The notes under the pieces: model-generated | Databases searched by the model: none | Told to the model about the DNA's origin: nothing | What the model saw: only the letters and a program-made list of their open reading frames with translations | Part shown: positions 51,734 to 60,559 of the stretch, one piece after another | Layout of the letters: the number at the start of each line of letters is the position of its first letter | How positions within the stretch are numbered: position 1 is the stretch's first letter | Program-made: the position numbers and the translations under genes | Source: JAGPCH01 sp039810605 | GTDB taxonomy: Bacteria > Bacteroidota > Ignavibacteria > Tepidaquicellales > Tepidaquicellaceae | Length of the DNA: 64,000 nt | Assembly: GCA_039810605.1 (NCBI GenBank) | Contig: JBDHXH010000002.1 | Location: 1-64,000 of the forward strand | Direction of reading: 5' to 3'

Positions 51734-52861
51734 ATAAACAAGATCGCTTTCGTTTCGACAAACAAGTCCGCATGGGGTGGAAGCGAATATCTTTGGTATC
51801 ACACCGCTCTCAAGTTTATGAAAGCGGGACGCGATGTATGCATCAGTATTCCGAGATGGAAGAATCTGCCCGAAGAAATCAATAGACTTCAAAAGACCGG
51901 AATCAACATAAAGTTCAATACTGATTCGAGTGCAATGAAGAAAGCATTCAACAGGTTATTGCCTTCGAGCCTGCAATCTGACAACAGGTATGACGGATTT
52001 GAATTTCTGAAATCAATTCGCCCTGATCTTGTAGTGATAAATCAAGGCGGAAACACAGGAGGTATAGAGTTGATGGAATATTGTATGGCTGAAGGATTGA
52101 AGTTTGTAACCATATCGCAGGCTGCGAATGAAGCTAAATGGCCGGATGACAAATTAAGCAAACGGCTTTCGGAAGCATTTCCTTCGGCTGTCGTCAATTA
52201 TTTTGTAAGCCGTGCAAATTTATTTCTGACAGAAATGGAGATCGGGCAGAGTATAGTGAACAGCAAAATTATTTTTAATCCGTTCAATGTCGGGTATGAC
52301 GAAGTCATAGAATATCCCGCAGTAAAAAATTTTTATTGTCTTGCTAACGTTTCAAGACATGAAGTATTTGCGAAAGGTCAGGATATTTTGTTCAGGGTAT
52401 TGAATGAAAAGAAATGGAGAGAAAGAAATCTTGCGGTCAGGCTATACGGCAAAGGAGAGCATACAATTTCGATAAGCAAGATGATAAAATTTTTTGATTT
52501 GAAAAATGTGAGCGTTGAGGGCCATATAAATCCATCCGACATCTGGAGAAGCAATCATGCATTGATACTGACATCAAGATATGAAGGACTTCCTCTTGCT
52601 TTGGTTGAAGCAATGCTGTGCAGAAGGCTTGGGATCGTAACCGGTGTGAGCGGGAACCCTGAAATTATAGTTGACAATGAAAACGGTTTTCTTGCAGAAG
52701 CTGCTGCACCGGATGCTGTTGATGAAGCAATGGAACGTGCATGGCAGCGTCGCGAAAGTTGGAAGGAGATTGGCGAGGCAGCCGGGAGTTATATTCGTAA
52801 GATCATACCGGCTGATCCGGTAGAATTTTTTTTTGAAGAATTGAACAATCTGGAGTTTTAA
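51734..52861 (+). CDS. GT4 glycosyltransferase with apparent ATA initiation codon
   Basis: 375 aa if started at ATA 51734. The first ATG in frame (51818) would remove the first beta strand and the donor-site glycine motif: upstream codons read KIAFVSTNKSAWGGSEY, a normal GT4 N-terminus with GGSE. The frame stays open back to a stop at 51704, and no ATG, GTG or TTG lies between. AGAAGGA (51724-51730) precedes ATA 51734. ATA 51722 is an alternative. C-terminal ILTSRYEGLPLALVEAM is the classic E-x7-E donor site. An unseen sequencing error is also possible. Confidence 0.8.
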   Translation: MNKIAFVSTNKSAWGGSEYLWYHTALKFMKAGRDVCISIPRWKNLPEEINRLQKTGINIKFNTDSSAMKKAFNRLLPSSLQSDNRYDGFEFLKSIRPDLVVINQGGNTGGIELMEYCMAEGLKFVTISQAANEAKWPDDKLSKRLSEAFPSAVVNYFVSRANLFLTEMEIGQSIVNSKIIFNPFNVGYDEVIEYPAVKNFYCLANVSRHEVFAKGQDILFRVLNEKKWRERNLAVRLYGKGEHTISISKMIKFFDLKNVSVEGHINPSDIWRSNHALILTSRYEGLPLALVEAMLCRRLGIVTGVSGNPEIIVDNENGFLAEAAAPDAVDEAMERAWQRRESWKEIGEAAGSYIRKIIPADPVEFFFEELNNLEF

Positions 52862-52898
52862 ATTTACTGCAATCGAAGACACTGAAACATACCGGAAA

Positions 52899-55259
52899 AT
52901 AAAAATCTGTATTGTCACTGCAATACTTCCCCCCGCTTATGGCGGTGCAGAAGTGGCGGCATTCAGATATGCGAAGAGACTTAATGACAGTCCTCACAGT
53001 GAGGCAATCGTTATCGGCTGGGACAGAACAGGGGCATACGGGGACAGCGATCTCAAATATGATTTTGTTTATCCGCTAAGGTTTCCGGAGAATCTCAAGG
53101 ATGCTCCGGGAATACTTATTTATTTCCAGCAGATGAATCATATCTGGCGCTGCTTCAGAGCTTTGATTAAACCAATGTGGAAGTTGAGGCATAGGTATGA
53201 CATCATTCACAATTTCAATTCGGGATTTGCATTCAACAGGGTTTCAATTTTCATCGGCAAGATACTCGGGAAAAAGGTCATAACAGAGACATCGCTAATA
53301 GGTGATGATGATCCAATTTCGCTCGGAAGATTTCCAACATGGAAGGATTACTTCAAGCCAAAATATCTGCGGTATAAATTTTATAAGATGGCAGATGTCT
53401 TTGTCAGTAAGTCCGGATTCATGTCGGAAATATTTCAACGATCTGAACTTCCGGAAAAAAAGGTTGTACAGGTTCCATATTCGGTGGATGTGATGAAGTT
53501 TCATCCACTTGATTCGGAAGAGAAAAGACTGATACGAAGGAAACTGGGATTATGGGAAGAGGGGAAGATAATATTATTCGTTGGAGGAATTAACGTCAGG
53601 AAAGGAGTGCATCTTCTTCTGGATGCTTTTGTAACATTCGAAAAAAAATATCCCGACACAAAGCTTCTCATTGTAGGTCCCACTTATAAATATGATCAAA
53701 AGTATATAGCAGACATTAAGGAGAAAATAAATAAGTTTATGCTTCAGGATAGGGTTAAGTTAACTGAAGATAATGTGAAGAATGTCGAGGAGTATATGCA
53801 GAGCTCCGATATATTTGTTCTTCCCTCGAGGCAGGAAGGATTTCCGATTTCAATAGTGGAAGCAATGTCGAGCGGACTTGCTGTTGCAGCCTCCGATATT
53901 CCTGAAATTTCAAAAGACCAGATTACCGACGGAGTGAACGGATATTTGTTTCCTGTAGGGAACAAGGATGCACTCGCTAAAACACTTATCAGCCTTTTTG
54001 AAAACAAGGAATACGTTTCACGATTCGGTGATAAAGCAAGAGAGAAAGCAATAAGCAATTGGTCAACTGAAATTGTTGATGAAGCATACAGGAAGATTTA
54101 TCACTCATTGCTTGAAAAGCCTTCGCGGCATGACAAAAAGATCCGGATTCTTTTTACTATTCCGAATTTTAACACAGCGGGAAGCGGCAGGGCATTGATT
54201 AATGTCATTTCAAGACTCGACAGGAATCTGTTTGAACCATGCATCTGCTGCAGGCATGAAAGAGGAAATTTATTCAGCAGCGCGAAAGAGCTTAATGTCC
54301 CGATATACATTTCAAATTTTACGGCTCCGACAAAACCGAGAATTATTGGTTTGAAAAATGTACTGAAGCTTTCCAGATTTTTCAAAAAAATTAATCCGGA
54401 TATAATTCATTCATACAATTATTCCGATGATTACTCTGAAGCTCTTGCAGCAAGGCTTTCGGGAATTAAGTGGGTTTATACGAAAAAGAATATGGGATGG
54501 GGAAGCAATGCATGGCGTATCAGAAGCAAACTTGCCAATGCAATCATTCCTCAAAATCATGAGATGGTTAACACTTTCTTCGCGGGAATGAACAAATGCA
54601 GACTGATTCCGATTGGAATAGATTCAAGCGAATTTTCAGTTGCTGAAAAAGATAAATGTCTTATTGAAAAATATGGATTGAGTGATTCAAGCCCCGTTGT
54701 ACTTACGATTGCAAACATAATTCCGATCAAAGGAATTGAACATCTCATAAGAGGATTTGCCCTGGTACTTGAAGACTTTGAGAAAGCAAAGCTGATCATA
54801 GTTGGTGAAGACAGAACTGTTTATGCCGACAGGGTCAAGAAATCCGTCAGCGAGATGGGAATATCGGACAAAGTGATTTTTACCGGGAAGCAAAATGACA
54901 TAAAGAAATTTTTCACTGTTGCAGATATCTTTATGCTTTCTTCCGTAAAGACTGGTGAAGGCGGACCTATTTCGGTACTTGAGGCAATGTCAAGCGGAGT
55001 CTTAAGTTACGGAAGTGATGTGCCCGGAATTCGGGACATGTTCAGGAAATCAAAGGATCAATTATTTGAATCGGAAAATCCCGGATCGATTGCAAACAAG
55101 ATAATCAATGCGATGTATCTGACCGAAGAGGAAAAGCGTGAGAGGATAGAAAGGCAAAGGCAATTCATCACGGAAAATTATTCGATTGAAAAGGAAGCGA
55201 AACAACTAAAGGAACTCTATCTGAACCTTGTGAGAAACCATGCCGTGAATACAAACTGA
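52899..55259 (+). CDS. Two-domain GT4-GT4 glycosyltransferase fusion, apparent ATA start
   Basis: 786 aa if started at ATA 52899. GTG 52953 is the first usual start but would cut KICIVTAILPPAYGGAEV, the first strand and GGAE motif. The open frame begins after a stop at 52842 with no ATG/GTG/TTG in between. Domain 1 (~20-410) contains ILFVGGINVRKGVHLLLDAF and LPSRQEGFPISIVEAM; domain 2 (~415-786) contains IRILFTIPNFNTAGSGRAL, LTIANIIPIKGIEHLIRG and GEGGPISVLEAM. Each has its own E-x7-E donor pocket, so the protein probably adds two sugars in succession. Confidence 0.85.
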   Translation: MKICIVTAILPPAYGGAEVAAFRYAKRLNDSPHSEAIVIGWDRTGAYGDSDLKYDFVYPLRFPENLKDAPGILIYFQQMNHIWRCFRALIKPMWKLRHRYDIIHNFNSGFAFNRVSIFIGKILGKKVITETSLIGDDDPISLGRFPTWKDYFKPKYLRYKFYKMADVFVSKSGFMSEIFQRSELPEKKVVQVPYSVDVMKFHPLDSEEKRLIRRKLGLWEEGKIILFVGGINVRKGVHLLLDAFVTFEKKYPDTKLLIVGPTYKYDQKYIADIKEKINKFMLQDRVKLTEDNVKNVEEYMQSSDIFVLPSRQEGFPISIVEAMSSGLAVAASDIPEISKDQITDGVNGYLFPVGNKDALAKTLISLFENKEYVSRFGDKAREKAISNWSTEIVDEAYRKIYHSLLEKPSRHDKKIRILFTIPNFNTAGSGRALINVISRLDRNLFEPCICCRHERGNLFSSAKELNVPIYISNFTAPTKPRIIGLKNVLKLSRFFKKINPDIIHSYNYSDDYSEALAARLSGIKWVYTKKNMGWGSNAWRIRSKLANAIIPQNHEMVNTFFAGMNKCRLIPIGIDSSEFSVAEKDKCLIEKYGLSDSSPVVLTIANIIPIKGIEHLIRGFALVLEDFEKAKLIIVGEDRTVYADRVKKSVSEMGISDKVIFTGKQNDIKKFFTVADIFMLSSVKTGEGGPISVLEAMSSGVLSYGSDVPGIRDMFRKSKDQLFESENPGSIANKIINAMYLTEEEKRERIERQRQFITENYSIEKEAKQLKELYLNLVRNHAVNTN

Positions 55260-56309
55260 ATGAACCCGCTTAATTTTGCAAAGTATCTTCCGCATTTTCT
55301 AAGAAAAAGAATTAAAGAAAAGATAATCATAATTGAAAGTGATGACTGGGGAATGGAACGGCTCATTTGCGGTGAAACTCTGGATTGGATGAGGCGAAAA
55401 TTTGGCGAAGAATCTTTTACACGCTGGAGCTATGACTCGCTTGAAACGCCGGAAGATCTTGATTTGATTTTCGATCTATTGGAGCGGTATGAGTCTAAGT
55501 TTGAAAAACCTCCGGTGATAACGGCAAATTTTATTACGCATAATGTTGACTATGATTCGAAAGAAAGCTTGAAATTCAAATCCATAAACAGTGGCTTCAA
55601 TGCAGGCTCGGATGATGTGAGAAATTTGTATCTTAAAGGAATTGATAAAGGATACATTTATCCGCAGCTTCACGGTTACTCGCATTACAATGTATCAGAA
55701 CTCAAGAATTTTTTTGAAACCGAAGAAGGAAAGGAGGCATATGAACGGAAATTCTTTACTGCGAAGTCAACAATGCGAAAAAATCTTTCATCCCTTCAGG
55801 GAGAATTCAGCCTGAATAACAAAGAGGCATCAGGTTTTGAAAGTGCTGTCGCGGAGTTCAAAAAATTTTTCGGATTCTATTCAAGTACAATGATTCCTCC
55901 CGCTTTCATTTTTAATGAACAATATACTTCTTTATTGTCCGGAAATGGTATTCGAATGGTGCAGTCGTCTAACCGATTGATGTCTGACAAAAAAGCAAAA
56001 TTCCGTCACCCCTTTTTCAGACAGAAAGATAATCTATATTGGTCTGTAAGAAACTGCAGGCTTGACCCCGTTCCTGAATATGGATTTTATTCAGGGCAAT
56101 GTATTGAATCAATAAGGAAAGCATTTGAATTTTCTTATCCTGCGGTAATTGATTTTCACAGAGTGAATTTTTCCGGAAAGTTTAAGCCTGAAGTCAGGGA
56201 AAGAACGTTGACGGAGCTCAAATTATTGTTTGACGCGGTATATGAAAAATGGCCGTCGGTTAAATTTATGAACTCATCTGAATTTGCGGAGAGACTTTGG
56301 CAACATTAA
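55260..56309 (+). CDS. NodB-like polysaccharide deacetylase-related protein
   Basis: 349 aa. IIIESDDWGM (Asp28-Asp29) replaces the usual TFDDG of NodB-fold carbohydrate esterases, and LHGYSHYN (His138, His142) matches the second metal motif HxxxH. VIDFHRVNFSG and FMNSSEFAERL near the end fit the remaining barrel. It may remove N-acetyl groups from the glycan in the cytosol (no signal peptide is seen), or be an inactive relative. Starts one base after the two-domain GT. Confidence 0.66.
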   Translation: MNPLNFAKYLPHFLRKRIKEKIIIIESDDWGMERLICGETLDWMRRKFGEESFTRWSYDSLETPEDLDLIFDLLERYESKFEKPPVITANFITHNVDYDSKESLKFKSINSGFNAGSDDVRNLYLKGIDKGYIYPQLHGYSHYNVSELKNFFETEEGKEAYERKFFTAKSTMRKNLSSLQGEFSLNNKEASGFESAVAEFKKFFGFYSSTMIPPAFIFNEQYTSLLSGNGIRMVQSSNRLMSDKKAKFRHPFFRQKDNLYWSVRNCRLDPVPEYGFYSGQCIESIRKAFEFSYPAVIDFHRVNFSGKFKPEVRERTLTELKLLFDAVYEKWPSVKFMNSSEFAERLWQH

Positions 56310-56341
56310 GTCAAACAAATTTTCTAAGCATTAACAAGAGC

Positions 56342-56965
56342 ATGGTTAAAGAACCGCTTTTGATTATTGGTTCCAAACAATATGAATTTGATAAAGAAAA
56401 TTTAAGAGCACACTTGCAGAAATCAGGACTCACACAAATTACAGGCATTGATATATCTTCCGGAGACGGTGTTGATGAGATTGCAGACATTACTGACAGC
56501 AATTCTGAATTTGTGAATAACCACAGAAATTTTTTTGCAACCATTATCTGCATGGAGGTATTGACGCATGTGAAGAATCCTTTTCGCGCCGCGGAATCAA
56601 TCACCAAAATGCTTGGAGACAACGGTTCGGTAATACTTTCGGAATGTTATGTGAGAAAGATTTCAAAGATGCCAGTAGATTACTGGAGATTTACGTATGA
56701 GGGAACGAAGCAGCTCTTTTCTTCCTTTGAGTTTGATGACTCAAGAGCGATGATTTCATATACACGGGACAAATCAGGAGAGCTCTTGCCATTTGCCTAT
56801 CCAATGCCGCAGATACTTGAAGGCAGGCATCCCGATGAATCCGGCATCGGGAATTTTATCAGAAAACTTCATAGAAAATTTTTTGCAAAAGGCTTATTCA
56901 GATTATCCCGCTTATTTCCGGAGACAACCATATATTCTGTTGCAAGAAAAAAACCCGGCGGCTAA
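56342..56965 (+). CDS. Methyltransferase domain protein
   Basis: 207 aa from ATG 56342 (AAGAG at 56335-56339); TTG 56297, overlapping the previous gene by 13 bp, is also possible. ITGIDISSGDGVDEIADI gives the SAM-binding acidic residue, FFATIICMEVLTHVKNPFRA is the post-II motif of Methyltransf_11 enzymes, and MPVDYWRFTYEGTKQLF is usual in polysaccharide-locus members. Motif I glycines are less clear. Probably methylates a sugar or the chain end. Confidence 0.73.
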   Translation: MVKEPLLIIGSKQYEFDKENLRAHLQKSGLTQITGIDISSGDGVDEIADITDSNSEFVNNHRNFFATIICMEVLTHVKNPFRAAESITKMLGDNGSVILSECYVRKISKMPVDYWRFTYEGTKQLFSSFEFDDSRAMISYTRDKSGELLPFAYPMPQILEGRHPDESGIGNFIRKLHRKFFAKGLFRLSRLFPETTIYSVARKKPGG

Positions 56966-56983
56966 GAAGATCATACAGGAAAA

Positions 56984-57973
56984 ATGAAAGAAAAAATCTC
57001 TATAATTACTCCTTTATATAACGGTTCGGAAACGCTGGAAGAAACAGCCGAAAGTGTAATCAAACAGGGGTATGATAACTGGGAATGGATTCTATTCGAT
57101 GACGGAAGCACTGACAAGACAATTGATGTTGCTACCAAGCTTTGTGAAAATCACCGCGGTAAAATTTTTTTATATCAGCACGAAGGTAAGAAGAATTTCG
57201 GTACCGCATACACAAGAAACAGAGCATTCGAAAAAACATCAGGCAACATCATTGCTTATATTGATCAGGATGATATATGGTATCCGAACAGGCTCTCGCA
57301 CCAGATAGAGATTCTCAATGAAACGAAGGATTGCGCTATGGTATGGGGACCCGTTCTGTATTGGTATAAGAACAGAGAATTTAAACAACCTGTATTTTTT
57401 AAGGGAGAACAGGTGCAACCGGGAATTTATCCGCCTCCGCGATTTGTGGAAATTTTCCTAAAAGATCTTAAAGGTACGCCACTGCCGGGAGCGTCAATTC
57501 TTAGAAGAGAAGCCATAGAGCAGGTTGGCGGATTTGAAGAGTCAATCAAAGGATCCGAAGATATAGTACTGTGGGTAAAGATTGCTCTGAAGTATTCAAT
57601 ATGTTTTGACGATGTGATTTTAATGAAATACAGAAAGCATCAGGACTCGACACTGCGCAGAGCGACGCAGAGCGGCGAAATGAATGAGTGGAATCTTATA
57701 TTTCATAAATGGGTAATTGATTTCCTTAAGAAAAATTCACTTGATGAAGAACTCGTCAGAGAAAACGAGTTCGCTTATTACAGGATATTGAAAAAGATTG
57801 CCGGAGGAAAAAATTACATCGGGAGCAGAAAAGAATTAATTAAGAGATTGAGTTCATATCCCGAACTCAAACGAAAATACTTCAAAGATTTTCTGCTTGA
57901 CCTTATACTTCCCTTTGATGTTGCGTCGAAAATTTCAGCGAAGATGCGCTTTCAGTTTTTCAAAAGCATTTGA
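56984..57973 (+). CDS. Family 2 glycosyltransferase
   Basis: 329 aa. KISIITPLYNGSETLEETAE, ILFDDGSTDKTIDVA and IAYIDQDDIWYPNRL (DxD) make the GT-A fold. GASILRREAIEQVGGFEESI is the acceptor-side segment and SEDIVLWVKI carries the ED pair that often supplies the catalytic base. Overlaps the AsnB-like gene by TTGA. No membrane segments. Confidence 0.88.
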   Translation: MKEKISIITPLYNGSETLEETAESVIKQGYDNWEWILFDDGSTDKTIDVATKLCENHRGKIFLYQHEGKKNFGTAYTRNRAFEKTSGNIIAYIDQDDIWYPNRLSHQIEILNETKDCAMVWGPVLYWYKNREFKQPVFFKGEQVQPGIYPPPRFVEIFLKDLKGTPLPGASILRREAIEQVGGFEESIKGSEDIVLWVKIALKYSICFDDVILMKYRKHQDSTLRRATQSGEMNEWNLIFHKWVIDFLKKNSLDEELVRENEFAYYRILKKIAGGKNYIGSRKELIKRLSSYPELKRKYFKDFLLDLILPFDVASKISAKMRFQFFKSI

Positions 57974-59367
57974 AGACAATCAGAACTTCGATAATTCCGG
58001 AGAGGCAATCTTTTGCACGGGTCGGCAAGAATGATGAAATTGATTTTAAGGCAATTTGCATTTTTGTTTGCACAGGATTCTTCCTTGAGAGCGATACTTT
58101 CCGAAAGAATATTGTCGTACTGCAGCCTTATACAGAATATGATGTTAATGAAGATTCATTAATAACGAAATCAAATCGGTACTGGAACTGGCATTATTCA
58201 CCCCGGGAGATTTCATTGAAGCAAGCAGTTGAGGAGTTTGCACAATTGTTTGAGAAGATCTCATCCGACAAACTTCGGGGGAAAAAAATTATTCTTCCAC
58301 TTTCGGGAGGACTCGACAGCAGAACGCAGGCAGCGGCATTGCCCGATGATTACAGCATCAGTTCATATTCATATAAATTTGCAAACAGCTTTGATGAAAC
58401 GAAATACGGAAAGGAAATTGCGAGACTGAAATCTTTTCCCTTTCAGGAGTTTGAAATTGAAGAAGGTTATTTGTGGAAAGTGATTGAAAGACTTGCAGAG
58501 ATAAACGGATGTTATGCGGACTTCACCCATCCGCGGCAGATGGCAGTTATTGACAGCATAAAGAATCTTGGTGAAATTTTCTATCTCGGGCATTGGGGCG
58601 ACGTTTTGTTTGATGATACAGGCATAAATGATGATGCGGACTTCGATGATATCGTTTGCTTCCTTAAAAAAAAAATTGTGAAGAAAGGAGGTCAGGAACT
58701 TGCCGAATCTCTCTGGGAGTCCTGGGGAATCTCGGGAAATTTTAATGACTATTTTACGGAACGTGTTTCGGGTCTGCTGAATGAAATGAAAATTGAAAAT
58801 GCGAATTCCAGAGTGCGGGCATTCAAGTCAACTTACTGGGCTCCGCGCTGGACAGCAGCCAATCTCAATGTCTTCGGAGATTTTCATGAAATGTCACTTC
58901 CGTATTTTTCGGATGAAATGTGCAGATTCATTTGTACCATTCCCGAACAGCACCTTGCGGGAAGACAAATTCAAATTGAATATATTAAGATGAAGAGTCC
59001 CGAACTTGCAATGATTCCGTGGCAGAACTACGATCCGCTAAATCTGTATGATTACAAAAAATTCGGAAGCAAAAAAATGATTCCCGGAAGAATTATCAGG
59101 AAGGGCAAGAGAATGTTTAATGAAAATGTCCTCGGTAAGAAAAGTACAACGCGAAACTGGGAGATTCAATTTATAGGTGAAGACAATGACTGTCAATTGA
59201 AGCAGCGTCTTTTCGAATCGAAGCAGCTTCAGGAATTCATACCTGACGAGGTTGTCAGAAAGTTCTATGAAAAATTCAGGAAGGATGAAGTTTACTATTC
59301 GCATCCTGTCAGCATGCTTCTGACTTTATCATTATTTTGTGAAAGAGAAATCAGGACTGTAAACTGA
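57970..59367 (+). CDS. Asparagine synthase-like ATP-pyrophosphatase without glutaminase domain
   Basis: 465 aa. The PP-loop SGGLDS is at 112-117 (ILPLSGGLDSRTQ), and HWGDVLFDDTG resembles the AsnB loop. The N-terminal Cys-dependent glutamine amidotransferase domain of AsnB (~200 aa) is missing; residues 1-100 are short and unrelated. It therefore could not make asparagine alone. Such stand-alone synthetase domains adenylate a carboxylate and may form an amide on a uronic acid, if ammonia or an amine is supplied. Start TTG 57970. Role unknown. Confidence 0.75.
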   Translation: MKTIRTSIIPERQSFARVGKNDEIDFKAICIFVCTGFFLESDTFRKNIVVLQPYTEYDVNEDSLITKSNRYWNWHYSPREISLKQAVEEFAQLFEKISSDKLRGKKIILPLSGGLDSRTQAAALPDDYSISSYSYKFANSFDETKYGKEIARLKSFPFQEFEIEEGYLWKVIERLAEINGCYADFTHPRQMAVIDSIKNLGEIFYLGHWGDVLFDDTGINDDADFDDIVCFLKKKIVKKGGQELAESLWESWGISGNFNDYFTERVSGLLNEMKIENANSRVRAFKSTYWAPRWTAANLNVFGDFHEMSLPYFSDEMCRFICTIPEQHLAGRQIQIEYIKMKSPELAMIPWQNYDPLNLYDYKKFGSKKMIPGRIIRKGKRMFNENVLGKKSTTRNWEIQFIGEDNDCQLKQRLFESKQLQEFIPDEVVRKFYEKFRKDEVYYSHPVSMLLTLSLFCEREIRTVN

Positions 59368-59374
59368 AATCACA

Positions 59375-60559
59375 TTGACAATCGCAATTTACTCGGGCAC
59401 AATTCCATCAACGACATTTATTGAAAATCTAATTGAAGGATTAGCAGATTCAGGTCTGAAAATAATTTTGTTCGGAAAGAAGACCGGCAGAGTGAACTAC
59501 CGAGGGAATGTAAAGGTGATCGAAACTCCGGAGAATGTCAGTGCATTAGTGTTGTTTGTCTTGAAAGAATACTTGAAATTATTTTTCAGAGACAGAAAAT
59601 TATTTATAAAGACAGCAGGGCTGCTGAAGAAAAAAAGCGGAAGTTTAAAAAAGCAGTTTAAGGATGCCGGAGTGCTGCTTCCGATAGCTAATAATCAGCC
59701 GGACATATTTCATATTCAATGGGCTAAGACAATTGACAGATATCCGGAAATATTCAAGCTTTTGAAATGCAGGTTTGTGCTTAGTCTTAGAGGCGCGCAC
59801 ATTAATTACTCACCGGTTCATAATACAAAGCTTGCAGAGTCTTATAAGAAATTTTTCCCTTTGATTGATTCATTTCATGCCGTATCAAAGGCAATTGCGG
59901 AAGAGTCAACAAGATACGGGGCAGATCCACGCAAAATCAAAGTGATTTATTCGAGTGTCCGTGATGATTTGCTGAATGAAAATAATTTAGCTGCAGATGA
60001 TTCGGAAATTCTAAAAATTATTTCGATAGGGAGATTTCACTGGAAGAAAGGTTACCACTACGCGCTCGACGCAATGAACATACTCAAGGAAAAGAAAATC
60101 AGATTTGACTATACGATTGTCGCACACGGAGTCATACCGGAAGAAATCCTTTTTCTGATTGATGAATATGATTTAAGCAATGAGGTTAAAATTATTCCCG
60201 GACTTAAGCACGACACATTGGTGAAAACACTTCAGCAATCACATTTGCTCCTTCTGCCGAGTGTGGAGGAGGGAATAGCAAATGTAGTGCTTGAGGCAAT
60301 GTCTCTTGGCATTCCCGTTATCACAACTGACTGCGGCGGGATGAGTGAAGTCATCATTGAAAAATCAAACGGCTATATCGTTCCCGTGCGCAATCCTGCA
60401 AAGATAGCTTCGCGAATAATTGAATTCATTGCTTCCGGGAAAAGTGAGAAAGAAATCATCACAGCCGGAGCTCTTCAGACGATAAGAGATAATTTTTCAC
60501 GGGCAAGACAGATAGATGAATTTAAGGAGCTGTATAATTCATTGGTTCAGGTGAGTTGA
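59375..60559 (+). CDS. GT4 glycosyltransferase
   Basis: 394 aa, TTG start at 59375. FHIQWAKTIDRYPEIF and FVLSLRGAHINY mark the N-terminal Rossmann domain; LKIISIGRFHWKKGYHYALD and LLPSVEEGIANVVLEAMSLG (E-x7-E) mark the donor domain. Similar to the following gene, suggesting duplication. Overlaps the next by one base (TGATG). Confidence 0.9.
   Translation: MTIAIYSGTIPSTTFIENLIEGLADSGLKIILFGKKTGRVNYRGNVKVIETPENVSALVLFVLKEYLKLFFRDRKLFIKTAGLLKKKSGSLKKQFKDAGVLLPIANNQPDIFHIQWAKTIDRYPEIFKLLKCRFVLSLRGAHINYSPVHNTKLAESYKKFFPLIDSFHAVSKAIAEESTRYGADPRKIKVIYSSVRDDLLNENNLAADDSEILKIISIGRFHWKKGYHYALDAMNILKEKKIRFDYTIVAHGVIPEEILFLIDEYDLSNEVKIIPGLKHDTLVKTLQQSHLLLLPSVEEGIANVVLEAMSLGIPVITTDCGGMSEVIIEKSNGYIVPVRNPAKIASRIIEFIASGKSEKEIITAGALQTIRDNFSRARQIDEFKELYNSLVQVS

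Noticed and set aside
51704..51818. Frameshift fusing the glycosyltransferase at 51734 to the preceding GT2
   Set aside because: The preceding gene ends in a normal stop at 51720-51722 after a full-length domain, and the new frame begins a complete GT4 fold, so two separate genes with an odd start are simpler.
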